Source: Planctomycetota bacterium (GTDB lineage Bacteria > Planctomycetota > UBA1135 > GCA-002686595). From it: a DNA stretch of 64,000 nucleotides. Location of the stretch: assembly GCA_029248265.1 (NCBI GenBank), contig JAQWJQ010000224.1:1-64000 (forward strand). The letters run 5' to 3'. The notes below the pieces were generated by a model, which was not told the DNA's origin, did not search any database, and saw nothing but the letters and a program-made list of their open reading frames with translations. Within the stretch, counting starts at the first letter, position 1, and every line of letters starts with the position of its first letter. Positions 54,010 through 62,123 of the stretch are shown piece after piece. The translations under genes were made by a program, and so were the position numbers.

Positions 54010-56115
54010 ATGGACGCCCTCGCCCTCCTCTGCACCCTCCACGCGGACGGCCCTAGCTCCCTGAAGCGCCTGCGCTCCAGGGGTTGTGGCGACCTCTCTA
54101 CGTTGCTGGCGAGGACCCCGGATGCCGTCGCAGAAGATCTCGCGATCGAGCGCCCGGCCGCGCGGCGACTGATTCGCGAGGCGCGCCTGCTCGCGGACCG
54201 TGTTGGAATCACGGCGTTGGAAGTTGAGGAGGCGCCGCCCGCCGCCGAGCCGGCGCCCCCGGCCCGAAGCCTGGTCCAGGAGAGCCCCCGTGGCGCCGCT
54301 CCGGAGGCCTCCGCGCCCAACGGCCTCGACCATGTGGATCGCGCCCTCGTGGAGCGCATCACACGGCCCGCGCCGACGCGTCCCGAGCCCTCGAGCCCGG
54401 ACGGCCCGAACTCGGAGAGCCCGAGGCCCGAGACGGAGACCCCCGCCGCGAGCGAGGAGCACGTCGAGGAGAGCCCGGCGGTGCCGATCGGTAAGGCCGG
54501 TCAAGGACTCCCTGGGTGGCTGGACGGCCCCGCGGTCCCTCACGCGGACGACCCCTTCAGCGTTCCCGGGGCGGACTTTGGCCCGGAGGCGGCTGCGCCA
54601 GAGGGCGGGCCGGACGCGGCGGAGGGTGTGCCTGCGGAGTGTGTCGCCAATCCGTTGCCGGAGCTCGAGCCCGTGAACCAGCCGGAGCCGGCCACGGCGG
54701 AGGAGGTGGGTGCCTCGGCGCCGCCGCCTGCGGACGTGACCGCTGAGGCCGCCGTCCGTGATCTTCAGGAGCCCTCGGACTCCCCTGAGCCCGAGGCGCA
54801 GCCCCTGGCGCCCCTCGCCTTCGGCGCTGCGGTGTTTGGTGACGAGACGCCCGAGATGGAGGCGGCTGGGGACGAGCCCGCGGCGGAGAGCCTGGGTGTG
54901 GCGCCGATGGCAGCGCGCGACACGGATCGGGGCACGCCGCCGGCGGAGCCCTCGGCCGTGCCTGAGCCCTCGGCAGCCTCTGAGTCCTTGGCCACGCCTG
55001 AGCCCGCGGAGGTCCATGAGGCGGCCTCAGTCCCCGAGCCGTCGCCATCGTCCGAGCCCACGGTGGAGCCCACGGCGGAACCCGCGGGTGAGGTTGGCCC
55101 CGCGCCTATTCCTGCCATCGCAACGGAGGTTGCAGCCGCTTCCTCTGCCGCCTTGGTGGGCATGGACGAGGCGCTCGTCGAGGACCTCGAACGCCTCGGA
55201 GTGACCTCCTTCGCTGAGCTCTGCACCGCGGAGAGCCTCGCGCTGACCCGGGGCCTTGGCATCACCTTCGGCCAGGCGAGAAGGCTTCGTTTCCTCGCAC
55301 GGCGCGCGGAGGCCGAGGGCTCGTCCTGGCCTTCGCCCTCCCGGTCCGAGAGCCCTGCTGCCGAGAGCCCTGCTGCCGAGAGCCCTGCCGCCGAGAGCCC
55401 TGCCGCCGAGAGCCCTGCCGCCGAGAGCCCTGCTGCCGACGGCCTGGGGGCCCAGCCGGCCCCCAGCGCCTCCGAGAAGATGGAAGTCGCCGAGCCCCTG
55501 GCCCCGCTTGCGTTCGCCGCCGAGGTCTTCGGTGGCGAGCCGGCGGAAGAGGGCTCGCTGGAGGAAGCGCCCGCGACGGACGCCCCGGCCCCTGGCGCGA
55601 TGGGAGGCGGAACGGCGGCGCGAGAGCCCCTCCCCTTCGCCGCGGCGATCGATCCTGAGTGGGAAGAGCCCTCCCAGATCGAGACGGAATCAGCGCCAGC
55701 GGAGTCGTCGGCCGAATCCGCGCCTGAGAGGCCCGCTGAACTCGCCGCCCCGGCCACGGCCGGCGCGGACCTCGAGTCCCTTGGCGAGGCTGGTACGGGG
55801 CCCCTCGACGAGCCCGAGCCGGTGAAGGCGATGGAGCTGGAGCCCCAGGGCGTGCGAGTCGACCCCTCCGAGGTGAAGGCGAGGCCACGCTTTGGAGACC
55901 AGTTCGCGATCGCCGCCCAGCAGAGGCGTACGGCCTCTCAGCCGGGGCGGACCGTCCTGGGCTGGAACTTCGAGATCCCTCGGCCCGAGCCAGAGGCCTT
56001 GCCGCTGGCTTCGCTCTCGGCCACTCCGATGGGCGAAGACGAGGGGGCCGGGACGGACGCGGACGGATCGGTGGTGGCGAAGGACGATCCCGGCGGTCCC
56101 TTCGCGGGCGCCTGA
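54010..56115 (+). CDS. Large acidic low-complexity protein with two helix-hairpin-helix-like domains
   Basis: 701 residues, starting 19 nt after the ParA stop. Residues 1-66 (LKRLRSRGCGDLSTLLARTP, RPAARRLIREARLLAD) and about 383-432 (DEALVEDLERLGVTSFAELC, RGLGITFGQARRLRFLARRA) each resemble helix-hairpin-helix domains like those in DisA or DUF4332 proteins. The rest is Pro/Ala/Glu/Ser-rich. A linear motif occurs twice: QPLAPLAFGAAVFGDETPE near 262 and EPLAPLAFAAEVFGGEPAE near 494, with a weaker form EPLPFAAAIDPEW. Six SPAAE units lie at 446-476. No family recognised. Probably a DNA- or protein-tethering scaffold for the neighbouring ATPases; that is inference from context. Confidence 0.75.
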   Translation: MDALALLCTLHADGPSSLKRLRSRGCGDLSTLLARTPDAVAEDLAIERPAARRLIREARLLADRVGITALEVEEAPPAAEPAPPARSLVQESPRGAAPEASAPNGLDHVDRALVERITRPAPTRPEPSSPDGPNSESPRPETETPAASEEHVEESPAVPIGKAGQGLPGWLDGPAVPHADDPFSVPGADFGPEAAAPEGGPDAAEGVPAECVANPLPELEPVNQPEPATAEEVGASAPPPADVTAEAAVRDLQEPSDSPEPEAQPLAPLAFGAAVFGDETPEMEAAGDEPAAESLGVAPMAARDTDRGTPPAEPSAVPEPSAASESLATPEPAEVHEAASVPEPSPSSEPTVEPTAEPAGEVGPAPIPAIATEVAAASSAALVGMDEALVEDLERLGVTSFAELCTAESLALTRGLGITFGQARRLRFLARRAEAEGSSWPSPSRSESPAAESPAAESPAAESPAAESPAAESPAADGLGAQPAPSASEKMEVAEPLAPLAFAAEVFGGEPAEEGSLEEAPATDAPAPGAMGGGTAAREPLPFAAAIDPEWEEPSQIETESAPAESSAESAPERPAELAAPATAGADLESLGEAGTGPLDEPEPVKAMELEPQGVRVDPSEVKARPRFGDQFAIAAQQRRTASQPGRTVLGWNFEIPRPEPEALPLASLSATPMGEDEGAGTDADGSVVAKDDPGGPFAGA
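55348..55437 (+). repeat. 15-nt tandem repeat (six copies) in the scaffold gene
   Basis: GAGAGCCCTGCYGCC repeated six times without interruption, encoding ESPAA. Copies differ only at one synonymous site, pointing to recent slippage or unequal exchange. Confidence 0.92.
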
Positions 56116-56132
56116 GCCCGCTCGCGAGCGCG

Positions 56133-56138
56133 TATACT
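56133..56138 (+). promoter_or_regulatory. TATACT -10 element upstream of the aminotransferase
   Basis: TATACT lies 41 nt before the ATG at 56179; an AGGAGGAG Shine-Dalgarno sequence lies 9 nt before that ATG. No clear -35. Confidence 0.4.
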
Positions 56139-56178
56139 CCCGGACCTCCTCGGCCCTGATCTGCAGGAGGAGCCCTAG

Positions 56179-57423
56179 ATGAACAGCCTCATCAGCGAAT
56201 CCCGCGGTCGACCTGGTGACGACCCTATCTTCACCATCAACGCCGCCGCGAACGCTCGTCGGGCCCTCGGTGAGCCTGTCATCAACGCGAGCCTCGGCGC
56301 GCTCCTTGACGACGACGGCGGACTCTCGGTCATGCCGACGGTCTTTGCGGCCTTCCAGGGCGTTCCGGCGCAGCAAGCCGCCGCCTACGCGCCCATCGCT
56401 GGCGACCCTCCGTTCCTGGAGGCGGTGCGCCGAGATGCCTTCGGCAGCGGAGAGATGTTCGAGAACTCGGTGGGGGCCGCGACCCCGGGGGGGACCGGCG
56501 CGTTGCTCAATGCGATGATGAACTTCCTCGAGCCGGGGCAGTCGATCTTCACGTCGAGCTACTACTGGAGCCCGTATCGGATCATCGCCGGGCACAACCG
56601 CCGGGGCGTCGAGACGTTCCCGATGTTCGACGAGGCCGGGGTCTTCCACCTCCAGGCCTTTGAAGACGGCCTGGTCGCTCAGCTCAAGCGACAGGGACGA
56701 GCGCTGGTGATCCTCAACTTTCCGTGTCACAACCCGACGGGGTACACCCTCGACGAAGCGGAGTGGCGAGGGGTCGCTGAGGCGCTGGGACGAGCATCGG
56801 AGCATGGCGCCGTGGCGCTCGTCGTCGACCTGGCCTACGCGGCGTTCGGAACCCAGTCGCCCTCTGTCTGGGTCGACGCCATGGCCACCGTGAGTGACCG
56901 GGTCGCCGTGCTCGCAGCGTGGACGGCCTCCAAGTCCTTCGCCCAGTACGGGGCGCGCGTGGGAGCCTTGCTCGCCTCGATCCCGGACGCGGCCCACCGG
57001 GCCGACGTGGAGAACGCCATCTCGTACACCTGCCGAGGTTCATGGTCGAACTGCAACCACCTTGGATTGCTGGCTGTGAGCGATCTCCTGCGCAACGATG
57101 AGCTCCGCGCGGGGGTCGCCGAGGAGCGGCGCGCGCTCGTCAGCTTGCTCTCGGATCGAGTGGACGCCTTCAATGCCGAGGCGATGAGCCGCGGCCTGGT
57201 CTATCCGCGTTACGAGGGCGGATTCTTCGTCTCGGTCTTCACCCCTGACGCCGCGGAGACGGCCAGGGTCGCGGCGGCGGACGGGGTCTACGTGGTCCCG
57301 ATGGACGGCGCTGTCCGACTCGCGCTTTGCGCGGTCGCTCGCGCGGATGTCCCGCGCCTCGTGGACGCGGTCGCGCGCGGAGTCGCGGCGGCCCATCAAG
57401 CCAAGGACGGAGCCCATGCCTGA
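56179..57423 (+). CDS. Class I/II aminotransferase (aspartate/aromatic type)
   Basis: 414 residues, strong Shine-Dalgarno. PLP-binding elements are TPGGTGALLNAMMNFLEPGQ, the Asn/Pro motif NFPCHNPTGYTLDEAE, DLAYAAFG and the Schiff-base lysine in WTASKSFAQYGARVGAL. The IV-N-A-S-L-G start (VINASLGALLDDDGGL) is typical of the aspartate/aromatic aminotransferases. Substrate is not fixed by sequence. It overlaps upp by 8 nt. Confidence 0.93.
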   Translation: MNSLISESRGRPGDDPIFTINAAANARRALGEPVINASLGALLDDDGGLSVMPTVFAAFQGVPAQQAAAYAPIAGDPPFLEAVRRDAFGSGEMFENSVGAATPGGTGALLNAMMNFLEPGQSIFTSSYYWSPYRIIAGHNRRGVETFPMFDEAGVFHLQAFEDGLVAQLKRQGRALVILNFPCHNPTGYTLDEAEWRGVAEALGRASEHGAVALVVDLAYAAFGTQSPSVWVDAMATVSDRVAVLAAWTASKSFAQYGARVGALLASIPDAAHRADVENAISYTCRGSWSNCNHLGLLAVSDLLRNDELRAGVAEERRALVSLLSDRVDAFNAEAMSRGLVYPRYEGGFFVSVFTPDAAETARVAAADGVYVVPMDGAVRLALCAVARADVPRLVDAVARGVAAAHQAKDGAHA

Positions 57424-58249
57424 CATTGCCACTGCTGCCGCGCAGGGAGAGAGCCTCCCTTCGAATGAAGGGGTCGGGCGTGCACACGGGTACGGTCCCC
57501 GTGTCCACATCCTCGAGGACGCGTGGTCGGCCGCGGCCACGGCGAAGCTCAGCTCCCCGGAGTGCACACATACCGAACTCGTTCAGGTGGTTCGGGCGCT
57601 GACGACGAGGTTGGCGACCACGGCCTTCGGGCGCGAACTCCCCGTGATGGAGCGGGCGGTGACCACCCGCATGGCCGAGAAGCACGGGGCGCTTGGGACC
57701 TGGCGGGGAGGGGCCGTGGACCCCGCCGCGCAGGTGGTCGTCCTCGACGTCATTCGGGGCGGCATCATCCCATCTCAGACCTGCTTCGAACTGCTGAGCC
57801 TCGTCCACCCGATCGAGCACCTGCGGCTGGATCACCTGAACATGCAGCGGGTCGCCGGGGCGGACGGGCACGTGGACCGGGTCGAACTGACGGGGAGCAA
57901 GGTGGGTGGATCGATCGAGGGGGCCACGATGGTCATCCCGGACCCCATGGGGGCGACGGGCGGGACGATCCTCCTGGCGATGGATCACCTGAAGGCCTCC
58001 CATGGGGTGCCATCGAGACTCATTCTCATTCCGCTCATCTGCACCCCTGAGTTCCTCAAGGCCGTCCAGGAACTGGACGTCGAGCTGTCCGTCTACACGG
58101 CCCGAGTCGATCGAGGCATGTCGTCTCCAGAGGTCCTCGCGACGCCCCTGGGGGCCCGCTGGTCGGAAGAACGTGGTCTGGATGACGAGGACTACATCGT
58201 TCCCGGCGCCGGCGGCGTCGGGGAAGTCCTGAACCACTCCTGGGCCTGA
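57416..58249 (+). CDS. upp: Uracil phosphoribosyltransferase
   Basis: Salvages uracil with PRPP to UMP. 277 residues, about 65 longer at the N-terminus than the common form. VTTRMAEKHGALGTWRG, VLDVIRGGIIPSQTCFELL and the PRPP loop VIPDPMGATGGTILLAM are clear, and the C-terminus IVPGAGGVGEVLNHSW resembles the uracil-binding PGxGDxGDR loop with changes. Start at MPDIATAAAQ inside the aminotransferase end. Confidence 0.9.
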   Translation: MPDIATAAAQGESLPSNEGVGRAHGYGPRVHILEDAWSAAATAKLSSPECTHTELVQVVRALTTRLATTAFGRELPVMERAVTTRMAEKHGALGTWRGGAVDPAAQVVVLDVIRGGIIPSQTCFELLSLVHPIEHLRLDHLNMQRVAGADGHVDRVELTGSKVGGSIEGATMVIPDPMGATGGTILLAMDHLKASHGVPSRLILIPLICTPEFLKAVQELDVELSVYTARVDRGMSSPEVLATPLGARWSEERGLDDEDYIVPGAGGVGEVLNHSWA

Positions 58250-58359
58250 GATCTGGGCCTTCTCACAACCGCCTCGTCTCGCTAGGCTTCCCGCGTCCAA
58301 CGGGATCCGCGGAACGAAAACGCTCCCGAACCACCCGAACCAGCTAACAGGAGAGACCA

Positions 58360-58692
58360 ATGGCTTACGTCGTCGCCGAACCGTGCGTGAAGTGCAAGTA
58401 CACCGACTGTGTCGACGTGTGCCCCGTCGACTGCTTCACCGAGGGCGAGAACTTCCTCGCGATCAACCCGGATGAGTGCATCGATTGTGGCGCGTGCGTG
58501 CCCGAGTGCCCCACAGAGGCGATCTTCGAGGAGACCGAGGTCCCCGAGAAGTGGGCCGAGTACGTGGACCTGAACGCCAAGCTCGCGGGCTCCTGGCCCT
58601 CGATTACGGAGAAGAAGGACGCGCTCCCCGAGGCCGATGAGTTCAAGGACGTCGAGGAGAAGCGCGAGCTTCTCTCCGAGGCTTCCGCCTGA
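58360..58692 (+). CDS. fdxA: 7Fe-8S ferredoxin
   Basis: Electron carrier of 110 residues with GGAGAG before the [23 protein letters not shown] supplies the first set of cysteines, as in the [3Fe-4S] site of FdxA, and [17 protein letters not shown] the [4Fe-4S] set. The C-terminal 50 residues ([20 protein letters not shown]) are the usual FdxA tail. A TAGGCT hexamer at 58284 with TTCTCA 17 nt earlier may be its promoter. Confidence 0.96.
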   Translation: MAYVVAEPCVKCKYTDCVDVCPVDCFTEGENFLAINPDECIDCGACVPECPTEAIFEETEVPEKWAEYVDLNAKLAGSWPSITEKKDALPEADEFKDVEEKRELLSEASA

Positions 58693-58767
58693 GCGAGGTC
58701 CCGCGGGCAGCGGCGCCGCTGCGCTTGCGCGGCGGTCATCCCCTGTGACAGCGGGCGCCCTGATATG

Positions 58768-58810
58768 AAGATCGACGGCTCATCCCTGGATGAGCCGTCG
58801 ATCTTTTCTT
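58768..58810. terminator. Rho-independent terminator between convergent genes
   Basis: AAGATCGACGGCTCATC pairs perfectly with GATGAGCCGTCGATCTT (17 bp, 4-nt loop) followed by TTCTT. The plus-strand version, closing fdxA, has the U-rich tail; on the minus strand the stem is followed by CATATC. It is the only hairpin in the window with a real U-tract. Confidence 0.88.
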
Positions 58811-58827
58811 GGCCCGCGCCTCGACCC

Positions 58828-60567
58828 TCAGGAGGCAGCGCCAGGCTCTCCCCATAGCGCCGTCAGGGTGGCCCCGGACCGCTCAGCGACCCCGCGGACG
58901 ATCTCCGGGTCAAAGGGGTCGCCGAGACCGGCTTCCTGAACGAGCGTACGGAAGCTCTTCGAGCCGCCGGCATCGCACAGGCGCTGGTAGGAGGCCCAGG
59001 CCGCCGCGGGGTCGCGCAGCGACAGCTCCATGAGCTGCAGAGCGACGAGCTCGGCCAGGACGTAGTCGATGTAGTAGAACGGGTACTGGTAGACGTGCAG
59101 CTGGGCTTGCCAGGCCGCGCCGTCCTTCCCGTGGGGGATGTCCCCCCAGTCGCGCCATGGGAGGTAGCGCTGCTCGACCTCGCTCCACATCGTGTGGCGC
59201 CCCGCAGGGGTCGCGTCCGGAGCGGCGTACACCAGGTGCTGGAAGTGGTCGATCGCGCAGCCGTAGGGGAGGAAGGCGATCTGTTGAGCGAGGTGCTCGG
59301 CCCTGAAGCGCGGCGCTGCGTCCCCGAAGAACAGCTCCATCCATGGCCAGGAGAGGAACTCCAGGGACATGGAGTGGATCTCCGCGGTCTCTGAGGTGCA
59401 CCGGCGCTGGTCCCCGAGCTCCAGAACCGCGTGACTGCTGAATCCCTGGTAGGCGTGCCCCATCTCATGGGTGAAGACCCGGGCGTCCCCGGCGGTCCCG
59501 TTGAAGTTCGCGAAGATGAAGGGCACCCCAAGCGACGGGAGGAAGGAGCAGAAGCCGCCGGCTCCCTTGCCTTCACGGGCGGCGAGGTCGAGGAGCCCTT
59601 CCTCCCGCATGCGGTCGAATAGCTCGCCGAGGCGGGTGCCCGCGGTCTGGTCGACGTCACGGAACATCTCGGAGGCGCGGTCCTCCATCCACGGGGCGTC
59701 GCCGCCGGGCGTCGGGGACTGACCGGGGCCCTGGACGCCCTCGTCAAAGATGGAGAGGCCATCGAGCCCGAGCGCCGTCGCCTGCCGGGCGCGGATCCTC
59801 TCGACCAGGGGGACCACGTGCTCCTCGATCGCGGCCCGGAACTGTGCGACGTCCGCCGCGCCGTAGTCCGTCCGGCGCATCCGGTCGTAGGCCAGCTCGG
59901 TGAAGGAGGGCCGCCCGAGCTCCGCGGCGATGCTCGCGCGCACCTTGACGAGGTCATCGAACTGGCGATCCAGCGTCTCGCGGTGCTCCGCAAACCAGCC
60001 CCAACGGGCGGCCGCGGCTTCCCGGCGGGTCTCGCGGTCAGGGCTGGTGAGGGAGGCGGCCACCGCGGGGAGCGTCAGGGATGCGCCGCGAAAGTCCACC
60101 CGGGCACCACCGGTGAGCGCCATGGCCTCACTCTGCAGCCGCTGCTCCTCGGCGAGCTTCTCCCCGATGGCGGGGTTGAAGCTCCGCAGCTCGCAGGCCC
60201 AGCGGTCGAGGACCGCCTGGCCGAAGCGGTCGGCGAGCGCAGCCCGCAGGGGCGGCTGGACGGTGGCCAGGGTCGCCAGGAAGACCCGCCTGGTCTCTGC
60301 CAGCGCGGCGGCGGAGGCATCGAGGCGGGCCTTGGCGGCCCGCGCTTTCTCGTCGCCGGTGTCCTGCCGGAAGCGGATGGATTGCGACGCGCTCCAGGTC
60401 TGCTGATCGGCCATGGCTCCGTCCCAGTCGAGGACGGCTCGCACGGCGGCTTCCGCGGTGGTGGCCTCGCGCAGGCGGAGGGAGGCTTCCTGCGCCAGCC
60501 GCAGGGACTCCTCGAGGTCAAAGGGAGCCCCGGCGACAGGGAGCGTTGATTCGGGGGCAGGGGTCAT
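58828..60567 (-). CDS. M3-family oligoendopeptidase F-like
   Basis: 579 residues, close to PepF. Zinc site in ARVFTHEMGHAYQGFSSHAV (H-E-x-x-H) with the third ligand in CTSETAEIHSMSLEFLSWPW. Substrate-side His/Tyr elements QYPFYYIDYVLAELVAL are present. Cytoplasmic; trims oligopeptides. It lies 11 nt downstream of the radical-SAM-like gene on the same strand, so the two may be co-transcribed. Confidence 0.94.
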   Translation of the reverse strand: MTPAPESTLPVAGAPFDLEESLRLAQEASLRLREATTAEAAVRAVLDWDGAMADQQTWSASQSIRFRQDTGDEKARAAKARLDASAAALAETRRVFLATLATVQPPLRAALADRFGQAVLDRWACELRSFNPAIGEKLAEEQRLQSEAMALTGGARVDFRGASLTLPAVAASLTSPDRETRREAAAARWGWFAEHRETLDRQFDDLVKVRASIAAELGRPSFTELAYDRMRRTDYGAADVAQFRAAIEEHVVPLVERIRARQATALGLDGLSIFDEGVQGPGQSPTPGGDAPWMEDRASEMFRDVDQTAGTRLGELFDRMREEGLLDLAAREGKGAGGFCSFLPSLGVPFIFANFNGTAGDARVFTHEMGHAYQGFSSHAVLELGDQRRCTSETAEIHSMSLEFLSWPWMELFFGDAAPRFRAEHLAQQIAFLPYGCAIDHFQHLVYAAPDATPAGRHTMWSEVEQRYLPWRDWGDIPHGKDGAAWQAQLHVYQYPFYYIDYVLAELVALQLMELSLRDPAAAWASYQRLCDAGGSKSFRTLVQEAGLGDPFDPEIVRGVAERSGATLTALWGEPGAAS

Positions 60568-60578
60568 GAGCGCGCGGG

Positions 60579-62060
60579 TCAGGTGAGGCCACGGACGAGG
60601 CGAGCGAGCGGCGGGCGTGCCCCTGCCACGAGGTCCGGGATCAGGCGGGGGAGGGATCGAGAGAGCCTGGCTGCGCGCCGTGGCCTCCCGTAGAAGGAGA
60701 GGAGTGCCCGCCGCCTGAGGGCGGGGAAGTCATCAAAGTCATCCTCCGCGGTCGCGGTCCAAGCGGGGCCCAGGTCCACGTCCTTTCCAGGGAGGAACGT
60801 CGCCGTGTGTGCCGTCGACTCCTGGGCCCAGCGGATGGTCGCTGCGGCCTCACCCGCGGTCTCGGTCGGCAGGCCAAGCCGGAGCTCGAGGTGAGTCAGG
60901 GCTGAGCCCGAGGAGACGACCCGTTCGATCCCCGCCGCTGCAGCGTTCAGGTTGATGTTGGACTTCAGGAGGCGCTGGAGGCGCCGGGATGCCGTGACCA
61001 CCTGAAGCGGGAAGCGGCGGACGCCCGCGGCGAGGAAGGCCTCGACAACCTCGTGGGTCAGGCCGTCTCCGCGGAGTCCGCTCGGGAACTCCATCGTGAG
61101 GTCCGCGCGCCCCGGCGCGGAGCGGAGCTTCGCGACGGCTCGAGCGATCTTGGCCGCGCGGTCGGGGCGTCCGTCGAAGCCGTGGTCCGCGATGAGGATC
61201 CGGCGCACTCCTCGGCGGTGGACCAGGTCGCGGACCTCGGCCACGACGTCTCGGACGGTCCGTTCACGGGCGGAGGTGCCGAAGGACTGGTGGCACGTGC
61301 GGCACCCCGGTGCGCAGGTCCGCGAGGTCTGAATGGTGGCGGAGCGGGGGGCGCGGCGGCGGGACCATGTGGCCTGAAGCGTGCCCGGCTCGGTTCGCTT
61401 GGCGGCGTACCGATCGAGGTCCACCAGGTCCCAGGCGGGGGCCCCTGGGAACCTGGGGGGCCGTTGCGTGGCGCCAAAGCGCAGGGTGCCCTCCGCGTCG
61501 CGCCAGAGGGCACCAGGGATCGCCTCCCAGACGCCGTCGGATCCGCGCATCCCGGGCCGGGCGGTGTCTCTGAGGGTCGCTTCGAGGGTCATCGGGAGGC
61601 TCTCATCCGCCTCACCGACGAGCACGACATCCGCAGCATCTGCCTGGAGGACGGCCTCGGCTTCCTCGCGCCGGTCGTTCACCAAGGCGACGCGGACCGG
61701 GTCGCCGTCGGACCTCAGGCGGCGCCCGACCCCGACCAGGTCATCGAGACCTCCCTCGCCGGTCCGCCCGCCAGCGAGCACGACGGCAGCAGCGCCGGTG
61801 GCCCGGATCCGATCGGCGGTCGCCGCCTCACCGAGGCGCTCGAGGCCTCGGTCGAGGACGCCGAAGCGGTCGACGCCGAGGGCTCGGAGTCTGTGATGCG
61901 CGCGGACAGCGCCGGCCGCACCGAGCAGCCCGGTCGGAGCGAGCGTATCGCCGCCCCGGGCCTCACGTTCGGTGGCCGCGTCCGTGAGGACGAAGGTGAT
62001 CCTGCGGCGCTTCACCGGCTCTTCGCCGGCGCCCTCGAACCCTGTGTACGCTCCGCCCAT
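60579..62060 (-). CDS. Radical SAM protein with B12-binding-like N-terminus
   Basis: 493 residues. An N-terminal Rossmann-like region (ALGVDRFGVLDRGLERLG, GAAAVVLAGGRTGEGGLDD, AADVVLVGEADESLPMTLEA) follows the layout of B12-binding domains in radical SAM enzymes, but without the D-x-H-x-x-G cobalamin motif. The cluster motif C-x3-C-x2-C is in TCAPGCRTCHQSFG near residue 255, with Ala-Pro-Gly where most members have aromatic residues at the end. RILIADHGFDGRPDRAAKIA fits the next strand and helix. Substrate unknown. Met1 is supported by TAAGCT 6 nt upstream; a GTG at 62015 is an alternative. Confidence 0.75.
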   Translation of the reverse strand: MGGAYTGFEGAGEEPVKRRRITFVLTDAATEREARGGDTLAPTGLLGAAGAVRAHHRLRALGVDRFGVLDRGLERLGEAATADRIRATGAAAVVLAGGRTGEGGLDDLVGVGRRLRSDGDPVRVALVNDRREEAEAVLQADAADVVLVGEADESLPMTLEATLRDTARPGMRGSDGVWEAIPGALWRDAEGTLRFGATQRPPRFPGAPAWDLVDLDRYAAKRTEPGTLQATWSRRRAPRSATIQTSRTCAPGCRTCHQSFGTSARERTVRDVVAEVRDLVHRRGVRRILIADHGFDGRPDRAAKIARAVAKLRSAPGRADLTMEFPSGLRGDGLTHEVVEAFLAAGVRRFPLQVVTASRRLQRLLKSNINLNAAAAGIERVVSSGSALTHLELRLGLPTETAGEAAATIRWAQESTAHTATFLPGKDVDLGPAWTATAEDDFDDFPALRRRALLSFYGRPRRAARLSRSLPRLIPDLVAGARPPLARLVRGLT

Positions 62061-62066
62061 GCGCGG

Positions 62067-62072
62067 AGCTTA
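62067..62072 (-). promoter_or_regulatory. TAAGCT -10-like element, leaderless spacing
   Basis: On the minus strand TAAGCT, CCGCGC (6 nt), then the ATG of the radical-SAM-like gene. Confidence 0.35.
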
Positions 62073-62123
62073 GAACTCCGGTGGGGGTGGAAACCAGCAC
62101 AGAGGCGGACGACTGCGGCAGGA

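Noticed and set aside
55348-55437. CRISPR-like array
   Set aside because: Direct 15-nt repeats without spacers, in frame inside a coding region.
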